A DNA stretch of 64,000 nucleotides from Petrolisthes cinctipes. Lineage: Eukaryota; Arthropoda; Malacostraca; Decapoda; Porcellanidae. The translations under genes were made by a program, and so were the position numbers. Below the pieces are notes generated by a model, which saw only the letters and a list, made by a program, of their open reading frames with translations, was not told the DNA's origin and made no database searches. Positions 54,206 to 64,000 of this stretch are shown here, piece by piece (the first letter of the stretch is position 1; each line of letters starts with the position of its first letter). The stretch is taken from NCBI GenBank assembly GCA_033782935.1, contig JAWQEG010000286.1:5801001-5865000 (forward strand). The letters are read 5' to 3'.

Positions 54206-56739
54206 TCACAATTTGTGGAGAAGGCCAGCCTCCTCCACATAGGAGAGGGTGTTCCCTCCCACACAACAAGCCTCCTCCCCGAGCACCTGGAAGAGACTGT
54301 AAGAACCGTCACCCTTCCGGTACTCGGAGAGGTGCCTACGACGAAGGTCCCCAAGGCTGGGACACTCGACAATAAGATGCCGTACTGTCAAAGGGACCAG
54401 ACAATCATCACAGTAGGGAGGGTGAGCCCTCTCCATTAAAAAGCCATGAGTCAATAATGTGTGGCCAATGCGGAGACGGACAAGAGCCGTCTCCCACCGG
54501 CGGGACAGGCCACTGTAGCTCCACAATCCAAGGCGCTGGCGGATGTCACGGAGCTTGTTAGCCCCTATGGCGTCCCATCTGTCCTGCCAGCAGGAACGAA
54601 CGGTAGCATCTATGTAGGGTCGAAGGTCCACTGCAGGAACAGGATGATGCCTGGCAGGAGGCCGGGAATTGGAGACCACAGCCTTAGCCAGGGCGTCAGC
54701 CCGCTCATTCCCATCAACACCCACATGGGCCGGGACCCAACAAAAAGTGACTTTGCGGCCACGACGACCCAGGAGGACAAGCCACTCAAGAATGGCCAAC
54801 ACCAGGGGATGGGTAGAGTTAAAATTGCACAAGGCCTGCAAGGCACTACAGGAATCGCTAAAAATAGTAAACGAAGGCTGAGGGAGAGTAAAAATCACTT
54901 GGAGGGCATATAAAATGGCCGAGAGCTCAGCAGTAAAAATGGACATGACAGAAGGGAGCCTGCCTCCACGGCAAAAGTCAGGAAAGACAACTCCAAAGCC
55001 AACTCCAGCATCAGACTTTGACCCATCAGTGTACACAGGGAGGGATTCCCTGTGAGTGAAGGCATGTTCTAAAAAGAGGGAACGAGCTACTGGAGGAGGA
55101 AGCAATTCCTTCTTGTCTGTAAAGCAGGTGCAGGGGAAAACTTCTGGAAGAAGCCATGGAGCCACCCTGGGGACCCTCACAGGACAAATCTGAAAGTCAT
55201 CTATGCCCATCTCCTCCATAGCCTTTCTGACCCGGAAGCCAAAGGGCCATGGTGCACGAGAATGTAAAAGGTAGTACTGAGACATGATATCAGATGACAC
55301 CGCCAAGCAAGGTAGGGTGTCAGGAAGTCGATGTAATCGATGCCAACAACGAACCATCAAGGACTGGCGACGGAGATCAAGAGGTGGCTCATTAGCGTCC
55401 ACCAGGAGACTGGGAATTGGGGACGACCTGAAGGCTCCGGTCGCCAGACGTACTCCAGCATGATGAACAGGGTCTAAAACTCGGTGGCAGAAGAGTACAC
55501 CTCACACCCATAGTCGAGTTTTGACCTAATAACAACATGGTATAGGCGGAGGAGGGTGGCCCGATCAGCCCCCCAGGATGTATGGCTCAGGACCCTCAAC
55601 AGGTTAAGAGCCTTGAGGCAAGAGACCTTAAGTGTACGTAAGTGGGGAACCCAAGTCAAACGTTTGTCCAAAAGGAGACACAAAAAGCGAGTCTCCTCGA
55701 CACATCGTATCCGATGACCATACATGAATAAGTCCGGATCCGGGTGGATGCCTCGGATGCGGCAGAAGTGCATAGCAACTGTCTTGGAAGGAGAAAATCG
55801 AAACCCATGAGAATCAGTCCAACGTGACACCCTGTCAAGGGCAAGCTGCATGCGCCGCTCCGCCACTGACATACGGGAAGCAGCAAACCAGACTGCTAGG
55901 TCGTCAACGTACATCGAGTTAGCTATACCGTCTGGAAGGGATGAGGCAATGGTATTAATTGCTACTGCAAACAATGTGACACTGAGGACGCTTCCCTGGG
56001 GGACGCCCTCCTCCTGTGCAACAGATGCTGAATGGGTTGTACCAACCCTCACAGAAAAACTGCGACCACTGAGAAACTCCTTAAGAAAGCGTGGAAGGCG
56101 ACCCCGCAGGCCATATAAATGGAGTTGCTGCAGGATGTAGTGCCATGTAGTGTCATAGGCTTTCTCTAAATCAATGAATACACAGACAAGGTTGTACCTG
56201 TTCTGAAGGCTTGAACTCTGGGCAGAACCTGGTAACTTACTTGTGTGTAATTCTTGGAGTTGTAGTTGTAGTAGTTGTTGTTGTTGTTGTTGTTTTAGGT
56301 AACGTGGAAGACGGGGTGCTTTCTTAGGTTTGCTTAGGAGATTGACTTCACAAGTTTCTTAATGCTTAATTTATTAATATGTGTACTTATCTATACAGGG
56401 TATTATCGTGATGTGCCTTGTCTTATATGGTATTATATCTCTCTCTATGGAGACAGTTTATAGCCCTTAGGGAGTCAGTGTGGGATCCTAACTCCTAGTG
56501 TACCTCCTCTGCTTATATACATTTCAAACTCAATAGTTTACAGAATGGCTAGAGTGTGACTGTGTTGCCTGTGAATGGTCAGTTTGATTCTGTACCTACT
56601 TCTCTCTTCTCGTGTGAAAGGGAAAGTGGGCCAGGCCTTTCCTATCTCTCTCTCTCTCTCTCCTTTACTCTCTTTCCTACCTCTCCTTCGAAGGGGAGGT
56701 AGGAAGGGTTAATAATGTCTTTGTATGACCTGACCGCAC

Positions 56740-56777
<38 letters not shown>

Positions 56778-58570
56778 AACCGACCAGGTGGCCTGTTTCT
56801 GATTTGTAAACAGATTGTGAGGTAGTGACCCTTTTCTTAATGGTTTTATGGTGTGTACAAGGTGTTGATGTCGTGCAAAAGCCTCACATGCAGCAGCTTC
56901 CAACCTGACCAGAGCATCTGTAGTGGAACGGTATTTACGAAAGCCAGACTGGGACGGAGACAGAAAATCACCCCGTTCCAAGAAGTATACCAGTCTGACA
57001 TTCACCATCTTTTCGAATAGTTTACAGAGACAGGAGGTCAAGGCAATTGGTCGATAATTGAGGGCAACACCATAGTCCTTGCCCGGCTTGAGAAAAGGAA
57101 GGATGGTAGCAACCCTCCACCCAGAAGGGAAGACACCCTCCAGCCAGATTCTGTTATATACAGCTAAAAGAAATGAGATCGCTTCCTCACCCATGTGTCG
57201 TAACATTGCATATGGGATGTTGTCTGGCCCAGGAGAAGTGTCGCTGCAGAGAGAGAGAGCAGAATGCAGGTCTCTCAGGGTGAATATATGGTTATAACTT
57301 TCATTCTCGTTCCCTGTGAAATCCAGGACTGTACGCTCCTTGGCTCATGCCTGACAGCCAGAGGTCGAGAGTCACGGCTGGAGACCTTTGCAAAAGCCTC
57401 CGCCATGGTATTGGCCACTGTCAAACCATCCATGATCTTAATTCCATTGACCTTAAGTACAGGTGGAGAACTAGGAGAAAACTTCCCCTCCATCTTACGG
57501 ACTCTCCTGAACACTTGGGTGAGTGGAGTTTTAGTATTAATTGAAGACACATAGGCCTTCCAAGATGCACGTCGGGCCTCTTTTAAAACTCGTCTAGCCC
57601 GAGCCCTTGCCCGTCGGAAGTCCTCTAAAAGAGTTGGGTCCCCACGATTGCGACGAAGGCGAGAGAAAGCAGCGCGCTTCTCCCGCACAGCAGTGGTGCA
57701 GACTGGTGACCACCAAGGGACAGGACGTTTGGGAAAGTAGCCAGAAGTTCTAGGGATAGAGTTGAGAGCAGCAGAGTGGAGCATATCAGTGAAATATGTT
57801 ACAGCCTCATCAGAGCTACCAAAATCGGCTACAGAAGAGACCAAAGAAGTTAGCTCTCTAAAAAACTGCCAGTCAGCCTTCTCTAATTTCCACCTAGGAA
57901 GACGAGACTGTGGTTCGTACCTGTTACCTTCTAAAAGTATAGGGAAATGGTCACTGCCATATAAGTCAGGCAACACTCTCCAAGTAAAATCCAACAGAGC
58001 ACTGGGTGAGCAAAGGGAAATGTCAATGGCGGTAAAAGTCCCAGTAGGGCTATTAAAATGTGTCACATCTCCCGTATTTAAAACCCCTAATCCCTCATCC
58101 TCAATAAAAGAAGCCAATAAAACACCCCTGGGGTTGGCCGAACTGTCACCCCACAGAGGATGACGACCATTAAAATCACCCAATAAAATAAAGGGAGATG
58201 GAAGGTCCCGTACAAGATGGTTGAGATCACCCCTCTCAACTGTAACACTGGGAGGAAGGTATAGACTGCATACAGTGTACGGGCGGTCCATAAAAACCTT
58301 AACTGCAACAGCCTGGAGCGGAGTGTCAAGCTCCAGGCTCGTGCATGGAATATCTCGGCGAACTAGGATGGCAGAGCCACCATGATGACCCTGCCCTTCA
58401 AATGAATTGGAATAAAATGCTGAGTATGCTGGAGGACTGGCAAGAATGTAGTCCCCAAGCATTGTCTCTTGGAGAGAAACACATGCAGGAGAGAAGCTAG
58501 AGAGAAGAACGCGCAGTTCCTCCCAAGAAGCACGCAAGCCACGGCAATTCCACTGAAGGACCTTGAACGG
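54206..58570 (-). pseudogene. I-like ORF2 (copy C), split by solo LTR 2
   Basis: Frame 58537-57275 carries the endonuclease (VSLQETMLGDY, ILLGDFNGRHPLWGDSS, LYGSDHFPILLEGN). A 7-nt deletion near 57343 shifts into 57206-56860, with RT fingers (ALNYRPIALTSCLCKLFEKM). Solo LTR 2 then interrupts at 56193-56859. RT continues in 56052-55474 (EEGVPQGSVLSVTLFAVAIN, MYVDDLAVWFAASRMS), a small deletion near 55480 shifts again, and 55402-54206 holds the RT end, RNase H (VYTDGSKSDAGVGFG, FTAELSAIL, IFSDSCSALQ, NERADALAKA) and C-terminal YCDDCLVPLTVRHLIVECP. All catalytic residues survive in pieces. Confidence 0.92.
56193..56859. mobile_element. Solo LTR 2 (667 bp) with 4-bp TSD
   Basis: It begins TGTACCTGTTCTGAAGGC and ends GTGTGTACA, flanked by AGGT (56189-56192 and 56860-56863). 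It splits the copy C RT frame, whose uninterrupted form is known from copy B (about 42735-42760). It shares long blocks with solo LTR 1 (10989-11779), including CTTACTTGTGTGTAATT and GGAGACAGTTTATAGCCC. It contains (GT)n at 56743-56775. Confidence 0.88.
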
Positions 58571-58572
58571 TG

Positions 58573-60597
58573 TTACTTTAGTACTGATTTTTGGGAAGTC
58601 TCACGGAGGTACTTCCCACTACCACCTCGACCTGAGGGTTTATTCAAACAATAAGATTTGTCTAATCCTGGGCCACTAGAAGAAGAGCGAACCCGAGGAG
58701 TAGTACTTGGGGCAGTAATTGGGACCCGTAGACGAGTCCCTGAAGCATCTGATATGTTAGAAGAAGATGAAGGTATATGAGATGGGATATTCTTTGAAAC
58801 AATTACATTGGTTCTGTCCTGTACAGCAGTGGTATAACTGACACAGGCAGATACATCAACATCCATAATACAGGTGGTAGAATCACTCCGCTGCTCAAGC
58901 GGAAGAGAAAGTGAATCTTTTGAAGTCACAACATCCGTGGCATCCACATTAACTTCACGCCCCTCTGATGATCCCGAAGGAAGCTTGCGAGGAGGAACTT
59001 CTGTTGAATCAAGAGATTCATCAGAGCCACGAGAACGCTTCTGGTGAAATTGAGAGGAAACTATGGATGAGTCCACAGAGATGATTGCCTCACAAGGTGG
59101 AACATCTATATAGTCAAGTGCCTCAGAGGAACCACGAAGGCGTCTCTGTGGCAGTTTAGGTGACTTAAGTTTCCTTTTGGGAGAGCGTGTGGCAGCGTGA
59201 ACCTCTACCACATGGACACCTTTAGCTAAAGTCTGAGAATTGTCATCAGTTGAAGGGTCACCTGAATGAGTGTCTAATAAAGTTTCCAAGACAGAGAAAC
59301 TATTATGTAGAGTAACCTTAGAAACGTTCTCACTAGAGCAAGAAGCAGCTGCCTCTTGAGAGGGTTGAGAGGGTGCTGCAACCAATTTAGGGCGAAGGGA
59401 GGAGGCGTATGTCTTCACACCACCATCCTTCTGTCGCCTGAAGTTGAGTTGCCGTCTGGCACTACCTATGCTAATGAATTGAGTATTAGCCAAGTGGAGG
59501 ATATCCTGCTCAAGTAGGTACATCTTACATTGGCGAGAACGCAAGGGGTGAGAATCTCTGCAGTAAAAGCAGTAACTCTCTGACCGACACTCAGAAGTAA
59601 GATGTGAGTCAAGAGCAGAACAATTACCACACCGGGATCGGTTGTTGCAGTTCCTTTTCCCATGACCAAACTCATAACAGAAACACTGTAGGGGACGCTC
59701 AACAAAAGGCTTCACCTCAAATGAGGTGGGGTTAATGTTAATGCGATCTGGGTTATGCGAGTTATAGAAAGTGAGGATGATCATATTTTTACTGCCTTTC
59801 ATCTTCGTTACTCGTTGGACACTGTCTGGGCACATAGCGAGAATGTCCTCTTCAGAGAATTCATACAGGTCCTCATTATATATACGCCCCTTGCTATAAT
59901 TAAATGTTCGATGTGGTTTAATAGATTCAAACATGCTATCAGAAGGACAGGGGAGATTGAGGAGCATCATGGCCTGTGTAAGATCTTTGGCTCTGATTAA
60001 AACTCCCTTACCATATTTCTTTATGTGGCCCATTGGTAATAATCCAATTTCGTTCTCAAGATACCGGGAAGCATGGATAATGTTACCACGTCCCTCCCTG
60101 TAGTAAGCCACAAACCAAAAGGGTGTAGGAACCCGACGTTCCTTTGGGACATGCTCTGCAGAATCATCAAATATATTAGGGCAGTAATCATTGTCACTGT
60201 CAACTACATTGATGGACCGTATCATCTGAACTTTACAATGAGTATCCCCCACCGTCAGAAAATCTTTTGACTCAAATGCTGCTTTGGCAGCAGCATTTGT
60301 ATTGAAAGTAATATAGCACCGATTAGACCTACAATCACTGTCATATGTGATTCGGATTCGGAGGACTACTCCAAAGCACTTAAAAATGGAGTGGATAGCG
60401 CCATAGGTAAAGGATGCGAGTACATTCGTTAACATTAACGTGTCCAAATCGTTAACAGGGTTCTTCGACACAAGACCCGACCTGCTAGGTCTACTCTTAT
60501 TTGCAGCTTTCTGCATCTTACCACGACCAGAGAGTGACGTCTCGAGGGCCTGGTCGACCACCGCTCGAGGAAGAGATTGGGGCTTTTCTGTATCCAT
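58573..60597 (-). CDS. I-like LINE ORF1 protein (674 aa), intact frame
   Basis: It is open from ATG to TAA with the natural end SQKSVLK. The N-terminus is basic/Ser-rich. An RRM-like fold lies at residues ~55-125 (GAIHSIFKCFGVVLRI; NRCYITF) and a second RRM-like region at ~155-215. Three zinc knuckles follow at ~300-360, then a ~300-residue Ser/Thr-rich tail with repeated RGS-S/D-E-S/A-LDS phrases. The first knuckle reads CFCYEFGHGKRNC: one codon is missing, leaving C-x1-C instead of C-x2-C, which probably weakens zinc binding. Role by family: binds and packages LINE RNA. ORF2 starts in the -1 frame over its last codons. The ATG is chosen because copy B uses the same start. Confidence 0.9.
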   Translation of the reverse strand: MDTEKPQSLPRAVVDQALETSLSGRGKMQKAANKSRPSRSGLVSKNPVNDLDTLMLTNVLASFTYGAIHSIFKCFGVVLRIRITYDSDCRSNRCYITFNTNAAAKAAFESKDFLTVGDTHCKVQMIRSINVVDSDNDYCPNIFDDSAEHVPKERRVPTPFWFVAYYREGRGNIIHASRYLENEIGLLPMGHIKKYGKGVLIRAKDLTQAMMLLNLPCPSDSMFESIKPHRTFNYSKGRIYNEDLYEFSEEDILAMCPDSVQRVTKMKGSKNMIILTFYNSHNPDRININPTSFEVKPFVERPLQCFCYEFGHGKRNCNNRSRCGNCSALDSHLTSECRSESYCFYCRDSHPLRSRQCKMYLLEQDILHLANTQFISIGSARRQLNFRRQKDGGVKTYASSLRPKLVAAPSQPSQEAAASCSSENVSKVTLHNSFSVLETLLDTHSGDPSTDDNSQTLAKGVHVVEVHAATRSPKRKLKSPKLPQRRLRGSSEALDYIDVPPCEAIISVDSSIVSSQFHQKRSRGSDESLDSTEVPPRKLPSGSSEGREVNVDATDVVTSKDSLSLPLEQRSDSTTCIMDVDVSACVSYTTAVQDRTNVIVSKNIPSHIPSSSSNISDASGTRLRVPITAPSTTPRVRSSSSGPGLDKSYCLNKPSGRGGSGKYLRETSQKSVLK

Positions 60598-61051
60598 ATA
60601 TCATTGGTTTAGTGTTTTTGGCCCCAGGAGCCAAGAGCTACTACCTACCGGGCAGATGAGGGGACCGAGCGCTGGTCGCCGTGGGCGGGGTACCTCTTCC
60701 CCCACGGGGCCACTCGTTTAAAAAAGCAGCCCCAATGGCTCGAGAGTTTGCCCACGACGGTGCTGAGACCCCCTTCCCCAACATCTCCCGGCCCAGACAC
60801 CCAACCATCCAACATAGGATGGCCCCTAGAGGGCAGTCCCTCCGGAGGTCAGCGCTGTTGGCCCGTACTGGCAGCCTAATGCATGGGAACCATTTAGTCT
60901 GGTCTCTCACTGGCGACCTTACTAGCATGGGAAGCCCTCTCTCCCCGAAATCGGGGCAGAGCAGGGGCCGGAGCCCCCTCTAGTCTAGCTCGCCAGGTCT
61001 TAGAGACACGCAAGCCCCCCCACCACGTCAAGGCGGTTCCCGTTGGGGGGG
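60598..61051 (-). other. I-like family 5' UTR (copy C)
   Basis: 454 bp, essentially identical to copy B 34732-35185, including the C7/G7 terminal hairpin (complement at 61045-61051 and 61015-61021) and the CCCCGATTTCGGGG stem. The exact match of the 5' end in two copies with different TSDs defines the true element start. Confidence 0.85.
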
Positions 61052-61319
61052 CATTTTTGGCAATTTCGAGCTCATTATGCTCATTTGTTTATTGAAGATG
61101 TTGTTTGAGCACAACGACACCTAGCCCATATTCTTCCTCGGGTAACAATACCCCTTTGTGCCAAGTTTCAGGCCATTCCGTCCAGCAGTATTCGGGGCCA
61201 TAGCCGGACAGACAGACACACACACACACACACAAACAAAAAGACACTGGTATGTCTTATCAACTTGAAGGCCCGAGACTGACTGAATTTCCAAATAGCC
61301 TTTTTGCTTTTGCCTTCTT

Positions 61320-61467
61320 CAGCTCGAACGGAATATTTCCGTTCGAGCTGTACATTCGGCCCGCGTTATTAGCGGCTCGAACGGAAAAAAATCCATTCGA
61401 GCTTCTGTTCGATCGGTCCATTTGGCGCACGATTTTAGCAGCTGCAACGGAAAATTTCCGTTCGAGC
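61320..61467. repeat. Three tandem palindromes
   Basis: Three hairpins of the form GCTCGAACGGAAA...TTTCCGTTCGAGC lie at about 61320-61350, 61375-61402 and 61439-61467. The first is a near-perfect palindrome (one-base bulge). The second and third carry substitutions. They are spaced about 55-65 bp apart in the right part of the CCCGGCTTCG repeat. Confidence 0.8.
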
Positions 61468-61504
61468 TCTTCTTTATGATTTTAACCAATAAATAGAATA
61501 TTTG

Positions 61505-61740
61505 ACATTTTAACGTAATTTTTACGTCATGTTACGTCATAAAAACCTTTGCCGAAGGTTTTGATTCAGAATATATCGTTTTGGGAGTGTAACCGTTTTT
61601 GGGGGGTTATTTATAGTAGATGAAGTAATTTTTACGTCGAGTTAAGTCATGTTACGTCATACCAAAACCTTCGCCTGGTGATGGTGATTCAGAATATATA
61701 TGGGTTTTGAATGTAGGTGTAACCGTTTTCGAGTTATAAG
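61505..61740. repeat. ~115-bp tandem duplication
   Basis: Unit 1 (about 61511-61600) and unit 2 (about 61625-61735) share TAATTTTTACGTC, GTTACGTCAT, GATTCAGAATATAT and GTGTAACCGTTTT in order. Unit 2 is extended by about 20 bp. Confidence 0.75.
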
Positions 61741-61775
61741 CGGACAAACAGAGATGGTTTGTCATTTAGTATAGA

Positions 61776-64000
61776 TAAGGGATTAGGGGTTTTAAATACA
61801 GGAGATGTGACCCATTTCCATAGCCCTATTGAGACTTTTACGTCCATTGACATTTCCCTCTGCTCACCCTGAACACTGTTAGATTTTACTAGGAATATAT
61901 TGTCCAATTTATATGGTAGTGACCATTTTCATATTCTCCTTGATAATAACAGGATGATCTGCAGTCTCGTCTTCCTTGGTAGAGATTAGAGAAGGGTAAT
62001 TGGAGTTTTTTTAAAGAACTTCCTTCTTCAGTCTCTTCTGTTGCAGATTTTAGTAGCTCTGATAAGGCTGTGACATACTTCAATGGTATGCTCTACTCTG
62101 CTGCTCTCATCTCTGTCCCTAGAACATCTGGCCACTTTCCCAAACGTCCTGTCCCTTGGTGGTTACGAGTTTGCAACACTGCTGTGTGAGAGAAGCACAC
62201 TGCCTTCTCTCGCCTTCGTCGCAATAATGGGGACCATATACTTTTAGAGGACGTCCAACGGGCGAGAGCTCAGGCTAGGCGAGTTTGAAAAGATGCACAA
62301 GGGGCATCTTGGAAAGCCTACTCTATGTGTCTTCAATTAATATTAAAACCTCAATCACCCAAGTTTTCAAGTGTCCATAAGGTTGCGGGGAAGTTTTTTC
62401 CTATTCCTCCACCTGTCCTTAAGGTCAATGGAGTTAAGATCACAGATAGTTTTACAGTTTACAACACCCTGACAGAAGTTTTTGCAAGAGTCTCCAGCCA
62501 TGACTCTCGACCTCTGGCTGTCAGTCATAAGTTGGGAGCAAAGGAGCACAGTGACTTTGATTTTTTGGAGCACGAGAATGAATGTTACAATCATATATTC
62601 ACCCTGCAGCGACACTTCTCCTGGGCCAGACAACATCATGGAAGCCATGCTTCAACACTTGGGTGAGGAGGCGATCTAATTTCTTTTACCTTTATATAAC
62701 AGAATTTGATTGTAGGAAGTCTTTCCTTCTGGGTGGAGGGTTGCTACCATCTTTCCTTTCCCAAAGCCAGGCAAGGACTCGAGTGTTGCCTTCAATTACT
62801 GACCTATTCCCTTGTCTTCCTGTCTCTACAAGCTATTTGAGAAGATGGTGAATGTCAGACTGGTGTACCTTCTGGAACCGGGTGGTCCCCTGTCTCTGTC
62901 CCAGTCTGGCTGTAGTAAATACTGTTCCTCTACAGATGCTCTGGTCTGGTTAGAAATTGCTACATGTGAGACCATTGCACGACATCAACACCTGGTGTGT
63001 GTATTCTTCGATTTAGAGAAAGCCCATGACATTACATGGCAGCAACTCCATGCCTATGGCCTGGGGGGTTGCCTTCCACTCTCTCTTAAGGAGTTTCTCA
63101 GTGGTCGCAGTTTTTGTGTGAGTGTTGGTACAGCCCTCACTGTACTTGTAGCACAGGAGGAAAGCATCCCCTGGGGAAGCATCCCCAGTGTCACGTTATT
63201 TGCAGTGGCAATTAATGCCATTGCCTCATCCCTTCAGGACGGTAAAGCTAACTTGATGTACGTTGACGACCTGGCAGTCTGGTTTGCTGCTTCTTGTATG
63301 TCAGTGGTGGAGCGGCGCATGCAGCTTGCCCTTGAGAGTCACATTGGGCTGCTTCTAATGGGTTTTGCTTCTCTCCTGCCAAGACAGTTGCTATGAACTT
63401 CTGCTGTCTCTGGGGCATCCACCCCAATCTGGATTTATTCATGTCTGGTCATCAGATAAGTTGTGTTGAGGAGATTCACTTTTGGGTCTTCTTTTTGACA
63501 GACGTCTGACTTGGGTTTCCCATCTCTGCTCACTTAAAGTCTCTTGCCTTCAGGCTCTCAACCTGTTAAGGGTCCTTGGCCTTACGTTCTGGGGAACTGA
63601 TTAGGCCACTCTCCTCCTCCTATATTGTGCTGTTATTAGGTCAATAGACTAAATACTCGACTATGGGTGTGGGGTGTACTCCTTTGCCACAGCTGCCGAT
63701 CTCAGAGTCTTAGACCCTGTTCAATATGCTGGGGTAAGTCTGGCGACCATAGCCTTCAGTTCGTCCCCAATCCCCAGTCTCCTGGTGGACGATGATGAGC
63801 CACCTCTTGATCTCGATCGCCATGCCTTGATGGCTCGTTGTTGGCATCACTGACATTTACATCGACTTCCTTACTCCATTCCCAAGATAGATGGGGTAAT
63901 CTGATATCATGTCTCAATACTACCTCTCACATCCTTGCACGCCATGGACCTTTGGCTTCCAGATCAGGAAGGCTATGGAGGAGTTAGGCATTGCTGACTT
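61776..64000 (+). pseudogene. I-like copy F ORF2, degenerate, runs off the window
   Basis: It resumes the endonuclease frame (GGGATTAGGGGTTTTAAATA) and continues through EN, RT and the start of the thumb region, equivalent to copy B 41490-43750. Recognisable pieces are VNGVKITDSFTVYNTL (62325-62666 frame), and LFEKMVNVRLVYLL, FFDLEKAHDITW and MYVDDLAVWFAASCMSVVER (62812-63396 frame). The catalytic YVDD is kept. The SGVPQG-type box reads EESIPWGSIPSVTLFAVAIN, and many stops and shifts are present. RNase H would lie beyond the right end. Confidence 0.88.

Larger units (their letters stand above)
53915..61051 (-). mobile_element. I-like LINE copy C, near full length, minus strand, 11-bp TSD
   Basis: It is flanked by CATTTTTGGCA at 53904-53914 and 61052-61062. 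On the minus strand it has a 5' UTR (61051-60598), intact ORF1, ORF2 with a few indels, 3' UTR, hairpin and AATC-type tail. It is interrupted by solo LTR 2. Without the LTR it is about 6.47 kb, the family's full length. Very similar to copy B, so both are young. Confidence 0.92.
53588..61775. mobile_element. Widespread 'CCCGGCTTCGCTCGG' repeat inside copy F, split by copy C
   Basis: Left part 53588-53903 begins CTAGCTAGGGTACCCGGCTT. Right part 61063-61775 ends TTAGTATAGATA. Copy F ORF2 is contiguous across it (TTGAGGA / GATAAGGGATTAGG). Both parts contain phrases such as GTAACAATRCCCCTTTGT. Sequences beginning with a CCCGGCTTCGC-like phrase and ending in TATA-GATA are common in arthropod genomes, but I cannot assign a superfamily. 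No coding region is recognised. Confidence 0.5.

Noticed and set aside
54461..54913. 150-codon plus-strand frame, also seen antisense to RNase H in copies A, B and D
   Set aside because: It is the antisense shadow of the conserved RNase H region; its recurrence reflects the repeat, not a gene.

Overview
This window reads as repeat-rich nuclear DNA of an animal, most likely an arthropod and plausibly a decapod crustacean. It has long (CT)n, (GA)n and (GT)n tracts, several non-LTR retrotransposon clades, CsRn1-like Ty3/gypsy remnants and a DIRS1-like RT fragment, a combination common in decapods. The organism call is an inference. I recognise no cellular gene, tRNA or rRNA. Nearly every coding signal belongs to a mobile element.

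Layout. 1-2.5 kb: duplicated unknown repeats, a hairpin and a LINE 3' remnant. 2.55-7.37 kb: an internally deleted CsRn1-like Ty3/gypsy element whose 1.52-kb left LTR carries a decayed cold-shock-domain (CSD) ORF. 8.3-18.6 kb: a second CsRn1-like element on the minus strand, split by a plus-strand LINE, with a solo LTR between its parts. 19.7-26.5 kb: minisatellites, two abutting Tc1/mariner-type MITEs and two minus-strand LINE remnants. 27.17-45.76 kb: a stack of nested retrotransposons. An old RNase H-bearing I-superfamily LINE, bounded by a 13-bp target-site duplication, holds a younger copy of its own family, a DIRS-like fragment and a 1.54-kb LTR-type insertion. A near full-length young copy of the I-like LINE sits inside that insertion with its own 11-bp TSD, and inside its ORF1/ORF2 junction lies an intact CR1/L2-group LINE whose 975-aa protein starts with a hydrophobic segment and a 2A-like motif. 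47.6-64.0 kb: a second stack. An L2-like LINE is interrupted by an old I-like copy that runs off the window end. That copy contains a CR1-like fragment, an inverted I-like fragment and a widespread arthropod-type repeat, which in turn holds another near-complete I-like copy on the minus strand (11-bp TSD) interrupted by a solo LTR.

How the parts work together. The I-like family, with at least six copies here, encodes an RRM-like/zinc-knuckle ORF1 and an ORF2 with APE endonuclease, RT, RNase H and a C-terminal Cys/His motif. ORF2 has no early ATG and overlaps ORF1 in the -1 frame. The 5' end can form a terminal hairpin with paired changes between copies, and the 3' end has a small stem-loop followed by an AATC-type tail. 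The most intact coding sequences are the 975-aa CR1/L2-type ORF (37851-40778) and the I-like ORF1 at 58573-60597.
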